From: Clostridiales bacterium
GTDB lineage: Bacteria > Bacillota_A > Clostridia > Oscillospirales > Oscillospiraceae
Length of the DNA stretch: 64,000 nt
NCBI GenBank assembly: GCA_004553625.1
Contig: SFKX01000019.1
Span: 42,270 to 106,269, forward strand
Direction of reading: 5' to 3'
The notes under the pieces were generated by a model. It was not told where the DNA came from. It searched no databases and saw only the letters and a program-made list of their open reading frames with translations. How positions within the stretch are numbered: position 1 is the first letter of the stretch; each line of letters begins with the position of its first letter. Below, piece by piece: positions 51,440 through 59,897 of the stretch. The position numbers were made by a program, and so were the translations under genes.

Positions 51440-52063
51440 TCAGCTCCTGCTGATGTCGCCTGGGAAAGGTTGTCTCGCCAGCTTGCGGCGAATTCGCTGC
51501 ACGGCGTTGTCTACGGACTTTTCCGAACTGCCGACGGCCTCGGCTATTCGCCTATACGGCTCGCCCTCAAGGTAGTGGAAAAGTACTTTGGTCTCAAAAA
51601 CGGACAAACACCGCGAAAACGTGGAATAGAACTCTTTTTCGCTCTCTCTGGCCAGAACCTGTTCCTCAGGTGCGCGCCTGAATATCGCCTGCTGCGACGC
51701 AGGGCCGAGACGGGATTCTTCGGAGAGGATGATGTATTCCAGTGACACTCCGTCATTGAGCGGTTCGTGCTTCTTGCGGGAGGCCGCCTTTACGGCCTCA
51801 AGCACGCGGTTGCGTATGCATATCTCTGCAAAGGTCCTGAATGAAGCTCCGCCGGATTCATCATAGTTCCGAATGGCGGACAAAAGTCCCAACATGCCCT
51901 CCTGAGTCAGGTCCTCGCTGTCCCCACCAGCTAAAAAGTAGGGTCTCGCACAGATGCGCACCAGTTTGGCATATCGTTCTATCAGCTCTTCCTCGGCCGC
52001 TGTATCTCCGGCGACCGCAAGCTGCCTCAGTTCAGAATCTGTATAATTAGTATAATCAATCAT
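51440..52063 (-). CDS. sigH: sigma-70 family factor, SigH-like
   Basis: The 207-residue sigma factor has region 2 (AKLVRICARPYFLAGGDSED, LTQEGMLGLLSAIRNYDESG) and region 4 (VLFHYLEGEPYRRIAEAVG, SSEKSVDNAVQRIRRKLA), matching SigH/Spo0H, the early sporulation sigma factor. It has a strong own promoter with an upstream dyad. It lies 121 bases after ruvB. Other SigH-like sigma factors exist in clostridia, so identity as the main sporulation SigH is likely but unproven. Confidence 0.85.
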   Translation of the reverse strand: MIDYTNYTDSELRQLAVAGDTAAEEELIERYAKLVRICARPYFLAGGDSEDLTQEGMLGLLSAIRNYDESGGASFRTFAEICIRNRVLEAVKAASRKKHEPLNDGVSLEYIILSEESRLGPASQQAIFRRAPEEQVLARESEKEFYSTFSRCLSVFETKVLFHYLEGEPYRRIAEAVGSSEKSVDNAVQRIRRKLARQPFPGDISRS

Positions 52064-52081
52064 ATTGCAACCTGATTACAG

Positions 52082-52120
52082 ATTATATTACAAACTTTTG
52101 GAAAGTCAAGACAATTTGTC
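52082..52120 (-). promoter_or_regulatory. sigH promoter with upstream dyad
   Basis: Minus strand TTGACT (52104-52109), 16 bases, TATAAT (52082-52087). Directly upstream GACAA-T-TTGTC (52110-52120) is an 11-base dyad containing a TTTGTCGA sequence similar to a Spo0A box. Confidence 0.6.
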
Positions 52121-52184
52121 GATTTTATAGCCGATTCTCAATATTTTTTTCTCAGCGCACCCATTGAAGTGCCATTTAAAGGTA

Positions 52185-53231
52185 TCAGAGTTCCATTTGC
52201 TCCTGAATATGACCCGGAAGCTCTAATCCAAGGTGCTCATATGCCCGCCTCGTGACGCATCTTCCCCTCGGAGTTCTGGTCAGATAGCCTTGCTGCAGCA
52301 GATAAGGCTCATATACATCCTCCAGCGTGACGGCTTCTTCGTTTATCGTTGCAGCAAGCGTCTCCAAGCCCACTGGGCCGCCGCCGTAAAACTCGATTAT
52401 GCTGCGCAGCATCCTCCTGTCCAGTGCGTCAAGGCCCTCTCGGTCCACCTCAAGTCTCAAAAGCGCGTCGTCCGCGACTTCCTTGGTTATCACGCCGCCC
52501 GCGTTCACCTGTGCGAAGTCCCGCACGCGTCTCAGCATTCTGTTAGCTATTCTCGGCGTACCGCGCGAGCGCGAGGCAATCTCCCTTGCGCCCTCCGGCT
52601 CTATCTCGATGTTCAAGATCCCGGCGCTGCGCGTAACGATGCGCATGAGCTCATCCGTAGTATAGAGCTCCAGCCGCAGCGCTACGCCGAACCTGTCCCG
52701 CAGCGGGGCCGTCAGCTGGCCAGAGCGCGTCGTCGCGCCAATCAGTGTAAAGCGCGGCAGCTCCAGTCTTATGGAGTTGGCGGACGGTCCTTTGCCGATG
52801 ATGATGTCGATGGCGTAGTCCTCCATCGCCGGATAGAGTATTTCCTCGACCATCCTGTCCAAGCGGTGTATCTCGTCAACGAAAAGTATGTCGTTTTCCT
52901 GCAAGTTGGTCAGCAGCGCGGCCAGGTCCCCCGCCTTCCCTATCGAAGGCCCGGAGGTTATGCGCATGTTGACTCCCATCTCGTTTGCAATGACCGCCGC
53001 CAGTGTCGTTTTGCCGAGGCCCGGAGGGCCGTGGAGCAGCACGTGGTCAAGCGGTTCGCCGCGCATCTTCGCCGCCTTTATGAACACGCTGAGGTTCTCT
53101 TTGACCTTCTCCTGCCCGATGTAATCAGACAGCGACCTTGGCCTCAAAGACACTTCGCCCGTGTCCTCCGGCAGGATGCTCGTCGAGGTTATGACCTGCT
53201 CGCCGGGATCCCCGGAAAAGCTGATGCTCAT
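52185..53231 (-). CDS. ruvB: Holliday junction branch-migration ATPase RuvB
   Basis: The 348-residue AAA+ motor has LRPRSLSDYIGQEKVKENL near the start, Walker A GPPGLGKTTLAAVIANE, Walker B ILFVDEIHRLDRMVEE, sensor GATTRSGQLTAPLRDRFG and the late GVGL-like GGGPVGLETLAATI with RTPRGR at the end. It drives branch migration with RuvA. It follows ruvA by 11 bases and ends the ruvCAB operon. Length and motifs are normal. Confidence 0.97.
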   Translation of the reverse strand: MSISFSGDPGEQVITSTSILPEDTGEVSLRPRSLSDYIGQEKVKENLSVFIKAAKMRGEPLDHVLLHGPPGLGKTTLAAVIANEMGVNMRITSGPSIGKAGDLAALLTNLQENDILFVDEIHRLDRMVEEILYPAMEDYAIDIIIGKGPSANSIRLELPRFTLIGATTRSGQLTAPLRDRFGVALRLELYTTDELMRIVTRSAGILNIEIEPEGAREIASRSRGTPRIANRMLRRVRDFAQVNAGGVITKEVADDALLRLEVDREGLDALDRRMLRSIIEFYGGGPVGLETLAATINEEAVTLEDVYEPYLLQQGYLTRTPRGRCVTRRAYEHLGLELPGHIQEQMEL

Positions 53232-53242
53232 GCGCGTTCACC

Positions 53243-53842
53243 TCACTTCATCATGTTCTTCAGCGCCGCCTTGATTATCTCTTCGACTGTCAGCGGTGCT
53301 ACGTCCACGCCCTTGAGCGCGACGTTTATCTCTGCGGGACCATAGCCGAGCACCGCCAGCGCCGCTGCAGCGTCCGAGAGCTTACCGTCCCCCACTGCAA
53401 CGGGCGCGCCCGACTTCATTGGCAGCTCAAAGTCACCGCTCTCCTTTGCGAGCTTGTCCTTGAGCTCGAGTATGACACGCTGAGCTATCTTCTTGCCTAT
53501 TCCCGGGGCCACCGTCAACGCCTTTTCGTCACCGGACAGTATGGCCATTGCAAGCGCCTCGGGCGTGTATGCCGACAGTATCGAAAGCGCCGCCTTAGGA
53601 CCTACGCCAGATACGCCGATCAGCAAGTCGAAGCTGCGCTTCTCGCTCTTAGTAGCAAAACCGAAAAGCTCAAAGGCATCCTCCCTAACGCTCTCGGAGA
53701 TATACAACTTTGACCTCTCCCCGACCTTGAGCCTGGACTGTGTGGTCAGGCTGGTATTAACGAGGTATCCCACTCCGTTGCAGTCAATGACGGCCATGCC
53801 CTGGCCCAGTTCGGCCACCTTCCCGTCTAAATGGTAGAACAT
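53243..53842 (-). CDS. ruvA: Holliday junction-binding protein RuvA
   Basis: The 199-residue protein has the OB-fold start (YHLDGKVAELGQGMAVIDCN), two HhH DNA-binding motifs (LIGVSGVGPKAALSIL and LTVAPGIGKKIAQRVILEL) and a C-terminal domain III (AAAALAVLGYGPAEI) that contacts RuvB. It overlaps ruvC by 16 bases; GGAGG lies before the ATG. Middle gene of ruvCAB. Confidence 0.97.
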   Translation of the reverse strand: MFYHLDGKVAELGQGMAVIDCNGVGYLVNTSLTTQSRLKVGERSKLYISESVREDAFELFGFATKSEKRSFDLLIGVSGVGPKAALSILSAYTPEALAMAILSGDEKALTVAPGIGKKIAQRVILELKDKLAKESGDFELPMKSGAPVAVGDGKLSDAAAALAVLGYGPAEINVALKGVDVAPLTVEEIIKAALKNMMK

Positions 53843-54342
53843 ACGTTTCCTCCCGTCATCCCCGCCATCAACGAGGTGGAACTCCTCGCGTGGCAGAGCG
53901 CTATTGCCACAGCGTCCGCCGCATCGTCCGGCTTTGGCGCAGACTTGAGCGAGAGTATTCGCTTGACCATGTCTATGACCTGGCTTTTCTCCGCTCGCCC
54001 ATAGCCTACCACTGCCTGCTTTACCTGCAGGGGCGTGTACTCGAACACCGGCAGCCCCGCATGATAACAGGCCAGTAGAATGACCCCCCTGCCCTGTGCC
54101 ACGGAGATGCCGGTAGTTATATTTGTATTGAAAAACAGCTCTTCAATCGCCGCCACATCCGGCTTAAAGGTCCTTATGACCTCGCCCATGTCCGCGTATA
54201 TGCGGTCCAGCCGGCTGGACAGGCTTGTCCCTGCCGGCGTTGTTATGACTCCGCAGCGTACAAAGCTGTGTTTTCCCCGGTCCGAATCCACTACGCCGAA
54301 TCCGACTATGGCAATGCCGGGGTCTATGCCAAGGATACGCAT
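53827..54342 (-). CDS. ruvC: Holliday junction resolvase RuvC
   Basis: The 171-residue endonuclease has the acidic active site: ILGIDPGIAIVGFGVVDSD (Asp7), AIEELFFNTN (Glu near 66) and the late KPDDAADAVAIALCH (Asp pair). It cuts Holliday junctions after RuvAB migration. AAGGTGG lies seven bases before ATG 54342. First gene of ruvCAB. Length normal. Confidence 0.97.
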   Translation of the reverse strand: MRILGIDPGIAIVGFGVVDSDRGKHSFVRCGVITTPAGTSLSSRLDRIYADMGEVIRTFKPDVAAIEELFFNTNITTGISVAQGRGVILLACYHAGLPVFEYTPLQVKQAVVGYGRAEKSQVIDMVKRILSLKSAPKPDDAADAVAIALCHARSSTSLMAGMTGGNVCSTI

Positions 54343-54386
54343 TTACCGTCCACCTTCAACGCTACATTTTATCACAAATGCGCTCC

Positions 54387-55118
54387 TTATTCAAGGCCAC
54401 GCAGTATCTCACCGAGCTCCGCCCATGACGCGACCTTCAGGTACTCGCACCTCGGCGGATGCGGAGCTTCGGGTTTGTATGTACACTTCAGCGGACACTT
54501 GAACCACACGGGATACAGACCCGATCTCGCCGCGCCCTCCACGTCGCACTCCACATCGTCCCCTGCGAACCAGCAGGAGGCCGCATCCAACCCCGCAAGT
54601 CCCAGCGCACGTCTGAATATGTGCTCCGAGGGCTTTCTGAACACGCACTCGCTTGACGCCACAATGAACTCGAACCTGTGAAAGGGCAGGCATTCATTAA
54701 TCCTTCTTACAAGCGTCGGGCCTGAAAACGACAGGTTGCTTATTACGCCCGTCCTGATACCAAGCTCGGCACAGAGAGCCAGGAAATCCTCAATGCCCTC
54801 CATTGGAAAAATCGGCTCCGTCGCGCACCAGCGTATGTATTCGAGCTCCCGCATCGTGACGTCAAAGCTCAGGCCCAGCGCGTCAAAAATGCACTCGTCC
54901 AGCTTCAATCCGTCTGTCTCAAGTTCCAGAGGACGCATCTGCCTGAAAAGGTCTGCGTACACCTTACGACTGTACTCATACAGCTGCTCGGGCATGATGC
55001 CGCGCGGATTTACCACAGCGTGCTCCATGGCGGCGCGCCATCCGCGCAGATAGTCCTGCTCCGGCTCATAGCATAATGTATGTCCGTAGTCGAAAATCAT
55101 CATTTCCGGTCTTTTCAC
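54387..55118 (-). CDS. HAD-family hydrolase
   Basis: The ~243-residue protein has HAD motif I IFDYGHTLCYE (Asp nucleophile; the second Asp is replaced by His), motif II TGVISNLSFSG, motif III lysine in VFRKPSEHIF and motif IV WFAGDDVECDVEGA. Members are phosphatases on small metabolites. The change of the second motif I Asp to His (DYGHT) is seen in some HAD proteins, and may alter activity. GTG 55118 with a GGGGG site is preferred to GTG 55139. Substrate unknown. Confidence 0.85.
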   Translation of the reverse strand: MKRPEMMIFDYGHTLCYEPEQDYLRGWRAAMEHAVVNPRGIMPEQLYEYSRKVYADLFRQMRPLELETDGLKLDECIFDALGLSFDVTMRELEYIRWCATEPIFPMEGIEDFLALCAELGIRTGVISNLSFSGPTLVRRINECLPFHRFEFIVASSECVFRKPSEHIFRRALGLAGLDAASCWFAGDDVECDVEGAARSGLYPVWFKCPLKCTYKPEAPHPPRCEYLKVASWAELGEILRGLE

Positions 55119-55174
55119 AGGCGCGCCCCCTCTCGGCACCTATTTTAACATGCCGCGCATATATGCGCAACGCA

Positions 55175-55208
55175 CAAAACCGGCGCGGTCCTGTCCGCGC
55201 CGGTTTTG
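55175..55208. terminator. terminator after xerD
   Basis: CAAAACCGGCGCGG and its complement form a 14-base stem with loop TCCTGT, lying 18 bases beyond the xerD stop. Confidence 0.9.
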
Positions 55209-55226
55209 CATCCTCTCTTTTTTACA

Positions 55227-56117
55227 TCAAGCCCTCGGATGGGCTTTGTTGTATACGTCCTTGAGCTGCTTTTTCACCAGATGCGAATACATCTGGGTGG
55301 AAGAGATGTCCGCATGGCCCAGCATTTCCTGAATTGAGCGCAGGTCCGCGCCGTTTTCAAGCAGGTGCGCCGCGAAGCTGTGCCTGAGTGTATGCGGCGT
55401 GATCGGTTTATCGATATGCGCTTTGTTCTGATAGGTCTTTACTATCTTCCAGAAGCCCTGACGGCTCATCTTCTCGCCGCTGACGTTCACGAACAGAGTC
55501 TGCTCATCCGGCGAGGCGATCATCTGGGGACGTATGAATTCCACATATTCCGCAAGGGCTTTTATTGCCTTCGGATAAAGCGGGATGATTCTTTCCTTCT
55601 CCTTGCCGCGGCAGCGGATGAAACCGACCGGTATGTTCACGTCAGACATCTCTAGCGAAATAAGCTCGCTTACTCTTATGCCCGTGGCGTAGAGAAGCTC
55701 GAGCATGGCTCTGTCGCGGTAGCCTTTCATGTCCGAGCAATCAGGCTGCTCCAGTAGCAGGTCCACTTCCCTGTTTGTCAGGATCTGCGGCAATTTCTGA
55801 ACGGACTTCTCCGGCATGAGCTTTACCGCCGGGTTGTGCCTTATGGCACCGATGTCCTGCATCCGCGCATAAAAGCACTTGAGTGAGGCTATGCAGCGCG
55901 ACACGGTTGCGGACGACTTTCCGCTGCGCCTGAGCCAGTTGATATAGTCGGCCAGTATCTCCCCGTTGACGTGCGTGAGCTCCGGCAGCTCGTGAAGAAC
56001 CAGGTAGTCGTTTAGCTGCCTGACATCGCGGACATATGAAGAGAGGGTGTTGGCAGACGCCTTCTTCACGTTCATCAGGTAGTTTTCAAATTCCTCTAGA
56101 CAAACGGAAGCCTGCAA
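55227..56117 (-). CDS. xerD: site-specific tyrosine recombinase XerD
   Basis: The ~296-residue recombinase has the core-binding domain (NTLSSYVRDVRQLNDYL) and catalytic residues in YATGIRVSELISLEM (Arg), CRGKGKER-type RGKEKERIIPL, HTLRHSFAAHLLENGADLR (His-x-x-Arg) and LGHADISSTQMYSHL (His and Tyr). Size and sequence fit XerD, which resolves chromosome dimers. TTG 56117 with GGGGGAG six bases before is more likely than ATG 56138, which overlaps the spoIIM stop. It is probably co-transcribed with spoIIM, a conserved neighbour in clostridia. Confidence 0.9.
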   Translation of the reverse strand: MQASVCLEEFENYLMNVKKASANTLSSYVRDVRQLNDYLVLHELPELTHVNGEILADYINWLRRSGKSSATVSRCIASLKCFYARMQDIGAIRHNPAVKLMPEKSVQKLPQILTNREVDLLLEQPDCSDMKGYRDRAMLELLYATGIRVSELISLEMSDVNIPVGFIRCRGKEKERIIPLYPKAIKALAEYVEFIRPQMIASPDEQTLFVNVSGEKMSRQGFWKIVKTYQNKAHIDKPITPHTLRHSFAAHLLENGADLRSIQEMLGHADISSTQMYSHLVKKQLKDVYNKAHPRA

Positions 56118-56137
56118 GCCTACTCCCCCTTTCCCCA

Positions 56138-56734
56138 TTAAATCAAAAGTTTTACGAGCTGAGGAACAAGAAAGTGCTCCACAGCCGCAGCCAGGATCAA
56201 CATAACTGCAACAGCCAACAGCCTATTCTCACCACGGGAATAGCGCGGCGAAACTGGACGACGAACATACTGCGCCAACAGCCTTGAAGAAAAGCAGGCC
56301 CCGTCAAACGCCACGATAAACAACCCAGGCACGGTAAGCAGCGAGGGCAGCCCCAGTACTACAAGGGTCAGCGCGACTCCCTGCTCCGGATAAGCCGAAG
56401 CTATATATGCCGCTGTGCATGCAAGCACAAAACCCCGGAAAGCCAACGCCACCGGTATCAGCGCAACGCCGAAAAGCGATGTGGACAAGAGCAATACCAG
56501 CAAGTGGTACTTTGAGCAGGAAAAGAGCAGACCCAGAAAGTTATCGTAGCCATATATCTCTCCGCTGCTGCTGAGGACGTTCTCAGCGCTGGAAAACTCG
56601 CCCGAACTGAGCGATGACCCCGCTGCCGCCCCGCCGACAAACGCCACGCATAGAACAAGCAATATCAGCAGTTCCCCACTCTGACGTATCAGCCGCGAGA
56701 TATCTATCCGTGCAAACTGCTGCGCCGCCTTCAC
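56138..56734 (-). CDS. spoIIM: stage II sporulation protein M
   Basis: The 198-residue membrane protein has about five hydrophobic segments (LLILLVLCVAFVGGAAAGSS, LLVLLLSTSLFGVALIPVAL, a central LVVLGLPSLLTVPGLFIVA) and the SpoIIM ending VEHFLVPQLVKLLI. With SpoIID and SpoIIP it acts in engulfment of the forespore. GTG 56734 has AAGGGG eight bases upstream. Sigma-A-like promoter at 56796-56824. It precedes xerD with an overlapping stop. Confidence 0.92.
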   Translation of the reverse strand: MKAAQQFARIDISRLIRQSGELLILLVLCVAFVGGAAAGSSLSSGEFSSAENVLSSSGEIYGYDNFLGLLFSCSKYHLLVLLLSTSLFGVALIPVALAFRGFVLACTAAYIASAYPEQGVALTLVVLGLPSLLTVPGLFIVAFDGACFSSRLLAQYVRRPVSPRYSRGENRLLAVAVMLILAAAVEHFLVPQLVKLLI

Positions 56735-56795
56735 TCGGAAAGCCCCTTAAATCTGATGGGGATATTTCTGCAATTTACATAATCCGAGTAGGCAC

Positions 56796-56824
56796 AATAT
56801 AATACAAATTCCATCAGTAATCAA
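56796..56824 (-). promoter_or_regulatory. promoter of spoIIM-xerD
   Basis: Minus strand TTGATT (56819-56824), 17 bases, TATATT (56796-56801). A TTTGTCAAA sequence (56829-56837, plus strand) just upstream matches the Spo0A-box pattern. The remainder of 56735-57032 is AT-rich with imperfect repeats of TATTATGT near 56868, 56882 and 56997 and holds no visible gene. Confidence 0.55.
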
Positions 56825-57032
56825 GTCCTTTGTCAAAATAAGTGTAAATTTGTGAATTATGCCTAAGTATTATGTTAACTGTATTATGTAAACTGCGTTC
56901 ACCTCCCCTCTCGGAAATGCCTGTAAACACAAGCTTAGTCACAGTATTTAGTGCAAATAGCTCGCCTTTGCAACAACATCTTGGTAATCATTGAAGTATT
57001 ATGTCTACCTGGTCAAAATTATACTCTCTGTA

Positions 57033-57467
57033 TTATCGCCTCGAGTATCTCTTCTTTCGTCGTTTTGCCCGGCCTCTGTCCAAACACAGTGCGCCGCCGA
57101 ATGCGCCGCCCGCTACAGCAGCTATAACGAAGCGCAGGCACGTTGCTGTTGCCGGCCCCTCACCCGGAGCGACCAGCGCTACCAACACCACCAATATCGC
57201 AAGCACGGCGCCACTGAGCCCCCCCGCTTCAAGTGCCGAGGCGCCCCGCCGTTTTGCGGCGGCTATTCCTCCTAAAGTCGAACCAAGGAATACGCTGGCT
57301 ATGGTCAGCATTTCCAAAGTGCTGGCAGAAAATACCTGACGTTCCAGCAGCACAGCGCAAGCGTATCCTATCGCCGCTATGGCGATCAAACCTGTAACCG
57401 GGCCAAACAGATACCATTTAAGTCTCTGCCTCCTCTTCCCTCTCCTCTCAGTTGGCGTTGAAGTCAT
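57033..57467 (-). CDS. TIGR04086-like membrane protein
   Basis: The ~144-residue protein has four hydrophobic segments (FGPVTGLIAIAAIGYACAVL, IASVFLGSTLGGIAAA, LSGAVLAILVVLVALVAPGE, VIAAVAGGAFGGALCL) and a basic tail (RGRAKRRKKRYSRR). It matches the TIGR04086 family of small clostridial membrane proteins found beside yajC and tgt, as here. ATG 57467 with GGGAGG seven bases before is chosen over a longer upstream frame. Function unknown. Confidence 0.85.
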   Translation of the reverse strand: MTSTPTERRGKRRQRLKWYLFGPVTGLIAIAAIGYACAVLLERQVFSASTLEMLTIASVFLGSTLGGIAAAKRRGASALEAGGLSGAVLAILVVLVALVAPGEGPATATCLRFVIAAVAGGAFGGALCLDRGRAKRRKKRYSRR

Positions 57468-57490
57468 ACTCAGGCCTCCCCAAAATAAAA

Positions 57491-57534
57491 TCCCCGGAGC
57501 AACGGATGTTTGGTACATCCTATTGCTCCGGGGA
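57491..57534. terminator. long hairpin terminator after yajC
   Basis: TCCCCGGAGCAA pairs with TTGCTCCGGGGA, continued inside by GGATGT/ACATCC. The minus-strand tail is TTTTATTTT. It ends the tgt-yajC transcript. Confidence 0.85.
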
Positions 57535-57552
57535 AATTTTGATGACAGGCTT

Positions 57553-57969
57553 TTATTCGCCCTTGCCCTCATCTATGCTGTTTTCCTCACCAGCAGTCTT
57601 GGCAGCATTCTTCTTGCCCTTAGACTTCGCGGCAGCAGCCTGCTGTGCGGCCTTCTGCTTCTCCTCGCGGACGTTGGTAGAGATAGCCCACTTCGTCACC
57701 TGCATACGAACGCGGTCCTCGCCGGTCTCAAAGGTGATGGTGTCCTCAGTGACCTGGACTACCTTGCCCATTATGCCGCCGATGGTCACGATCTCGTCGC
57801 CTATCGTGATGTTGTTGCGCATCTCGGTGAGTTTTTTCTTTCTCTTATTCTCAGGACGAATAAGGAAGAAGTAGAACACCACGAAGATGATGACGAGGAA
57901 CAGGATCGACGACATCCCGCCGAGCCCGCCTGTCGCGGCCGCGTCTGAAGTCAGGAGATTAAAAAACAT
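57553..57969 (-). CDS. yajC: preprotein translocase subunit YajC
   Basis: The ~138-residue protein has one membrane span (ILFLVIIFVVFYFFLIRPEN) followed by the YajC signature KKKLTEMRNNITIGDEIVTI and GGIMGKVVQVTEDTITFE. YajC assists SecDF in secretion. The C-terminus is a ~40-residue Lys/Ala/Glu-rich tail. ATG 57969 with GGAGGG at seven bases fits; the longer upstream start has no signal. It follows tgt, the standard tgt-yajC order. Confidence 0.95.
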   Translation of the reverse strand: MFFNLLTSDAAATGGLGGMSSILFLVIIFVVFYFFLIRPENKRKKKLTEMRNNITIGDEIVTIGGIMGKVVQVTEDTITFETGEDRVRMQVTKWAISTNVREEKQKAAQQAAAAKSKGKKNAAKTAGEENSIDEGKGE

Positions 57970-58041
57970 TTTTACACCCTCCAACCTGGAAAATATACAA
58001 CGTGTCAATTATAACCTCATATTCCCCCAAATGCAAGATAA

Positions 58042-59172
58042 TTATATCCTCTTATCCAAAATATTCGCGTACCGTTCCCGGAACCCGGCAAAGCTGCCCT
58101 CCTCCAGGGCTTTGCGTATCCTGCACATGAGGTCGTTATAAAACCAGAGATTGTGCGTGACGGCAAAGCGCATGGCCAGCATCTCCTCCGCCTTGAAGAG
58201 ATGCCGCACATATGCTCTCGAATACCTGCGGCACACGGGGCAATCGCAGTCGCGCGATATGGGTCCCTCATCCCTCTCATACTTTGCGTTTTTTATGTTG
58301 ATTATCCCGTCCCAAGTGAAAAGATGCCCATGCCGTCCGTTGCGTGCGGGCATAACGCAGTCAAAAAAGTCCACGCCGCGCCACACGGATTCGATGATGT
58401 TGCCCGGCGTACCCACGCCCATCAGATACCGCGGCCTGTCCTTCGGCATGTATTCCTCCACGGCCTCGATGGTGTCGTACATCTCCTGCGCCGTCTCGCC
58501 CACCGCGAGGCCGCCTATGGCGTAGCCCGGCAGGTCGAGCTCCGCGATCTTCTTCATGTGCTCAATGCGCAGGTCATGGAACACGGCGCCTTGGTTTATG
58601 CCGAAGAGCACCTGGCCGGGGTTCACAGCGTTCGACTCAGAGTTATACTCCGTAAGGGCTTTTTTGCAGCGCTCAAGCCAGCGGGCCGTCCTGTCGCAGC
58701 TCTGGCGGACATATTCATATGGCGAGGGTATCTTGATGCACTCGTCGAAGGCCATAGCTATATCCGAGCCGAGGTTTGACTGTATCCTCATGCTCTCCTC
58801 CGGCCCCATGAAAATATGTCGGCCGTCCACATGGCTATTGAAGCGCACGCCGTCCTCTCCTATCTTCCGCAGCTCGGCAAGGGAAAATATCTGAAACCCT
58901 CCGCTGTCTGTCAGGATAGGTCCGTCCCAGGTCATGAACCTGTGCAGCCCGCCGAGGGACTTTATGAGCTCGTCTCCAGGACGGACGTGCAGGTGATAGG
59001 TGTTCGACAGCTCAATCTGGCAGCCGATATCTCTCAGGTCCCGCGCCGAGAGCGCACCCTTTATCGCGCCCTGGGTACCTACGTTCATGAACACAGGTGT
59101 CTGCACCGTACCGTGCGGGCAGGTAAACTCGCCGCGCCGCGCGCGGCCTTCGGTTTTCAGCAGCTTGAACAT
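58042..59172 (-). CDS. tgt: queuine tRNA-ribosyltransferase
   Basis: The 376-residue enzyme swaps guanine 34 for a queuine precursor in tRNA. It shows GPILTDSGGFQIFSL (catalytic Asp), the late NGRHGHLFTWDG nucleophile region and the zinc site CDCPVCRRYSRAYVRHLF. AGGATATAA-type ribosome site GGGAGG precedes the ATG. It has a near-consensus promoter and heads the tgt-yajC unit. Confidence 0.97.
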   Translation of the reverse strand: MFKLLKTEGRARRGEFTCPHGTVQTPVFMNVGTQGAIKGALSARDLRDIGCQIELSNTYHLHVRPGDELIKSLGGLHRFMTWDGPILTDSGGFQIFSLAELRKIGEDGVRFNSHVDGRHIFMGPEESMRIQSNLGSDIAMAFDECIKIPSPYEYVRQSCDRTARWLERCKKALTEYNSESNAVNPGQVLFGINQGAVFHDLRIEHMKKIAELDLPGYAIGGLAVGETAQEMYDTIEAVEEYMPKDRPRYLMGVGTPGNIIESVWRGVDFFDCVMPARNGRHGHLFTWDGIINIKNAKYERDEGPISRDCDCPVCRRYSRAYVRHLFKAEEMLAMRFAVTHNLWFYNDLMCRIRKALEEGSFAGFRERYANILDKRI

Positions 59173-59199
59173 TTATATCCTCCCATCCATACAAATTTG

Positions 59200-59228
59200 A
59201 ATATATCCCGCCCTGCACAAATTGTCAA
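59200..59228 (-). promoter_or_regulatory. promoter of tgt-yajC
   Basis: Minus strand TTGACA (59223-59228), 17 bases, TATATT (59200-59205). Confidence 0.75.
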
Positions 59229-59242
59229 CCGCGTTTTCGCAC

Positions 59243-59272
59243 TTGATATAGGTCTCAAGAATGTGTTAAGAT
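59243..59272 (+). promoter_or_regulatory. promoter of the DtxR-type regulator
   Basis: TTGATA (59243-59248), 18 bases, TAAGAT (59267-59272), about 40 bases before the TTG start. Confidence 0.5.
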
Positions 59273-59313
59273 GTTTAGCAGCAATAGAGAACCGTAAGCG
59301 AGGTGACAAAGCA

Positions 59314-59688
59314 TTGAAGATCCAGGAGTCGGCGGAGAACTACCTCGAAGCCATACTCATGATTCACAACCGCCAGGGCAATGTCCGCTCAATAGACATA
59401 GCAAATGAGCTGTCCTTTTCCAAACCAAGCGTCAGCGTGGCCATGAAAAATCTCAGAACGAACGGCTACATCGAGATGGACAAGGACGGGTTTATAACAC
59501 TTTTGGATAAGGGCCGCGAGATCGCAGAGAAAATATACGAACGCCATACACTGATTTCCAACTGGCTGATGCACATGGGCGTCAGCCCGGAGACGGCTGC
59601 GGAGGACGCCTGCCGCATAGAACATGTGATAAGCGCTGAGACCTTTGAAAAGCTCAAGGAGCACGTCGCCGGCGGAACGGCGCTATAA
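59314..59688 (+). CDS. DtxR/MntR-family metal-dependent regulator
   Basis: The 124-residue protein has the DtxR-type winged helix (SAENYLEAILMIHNRQGNV, then RSIDIANELSFSKPSVSVAM) and the metal/dimerisation domain (KIYERHTLISNWLMHMGVS, AEDACRIEHVISAETFEKL) with the His/Glu/Cys metal ligands. It lacks the C-terminal SH3/FeoA domain, like MntR. Start TTG 59314 with GAGGTGA seven bases upstream; the longer open frame upstream runs through tgt and is not real. It is the likely owner of the GGTTAG-N6-CTAACC boxes upstream of the flavodoxin operon. Confidence 0.88.
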   Translation: MKIQESAENYLEAILMIHNRQGNVRSIDIANELSFSKPSVSVAMKNLRTNGYIEMDKDGFITLLDKGREIAEKIYERHTLISNWLMHMGVSPETAAEDACRIEHVISAETFEKLKEHVAGGTAL

Positions 59689-59690
59689 CA

Positions 59691-59730
59691 GCAAAATAAG
59701 GAGAGGGGAGCTTCCCTCTCCTTATTTTGC
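59691..59730 (+). terminator. terminator of the DtxR-type regulator
   Basis: GCAAAATAAGGAGAGGG pairs perfectly with its 17-base complement around GAGCTT, just after the stop. Bases 59731-59897 beyond it hold no gene I can support. Confidence 0.85.
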
Positions 59731-59897
59731 GTTTCTGGCGCTCTGCCCTCGAGCCAGGGTTTCAGTCGCCTGTAACAGAGCCTGTCCCCAATGGCAAAGC
59801 AGGCTGTGAGCAGCTAGCTGCGTAGCTTGCGGCAATAGAGCAGGCGCTCCAGCCCGGCGCGCAGGCAAACTAGTACAAACTTACGTCAAGCGCAAAA

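Noticed and set aside
58816..59313. N-terminal extension of the DtxR-type regulator
   Set aside because: The frame runs antisense through tgt; the family N-terminus and ribosome site place the start at 59314.
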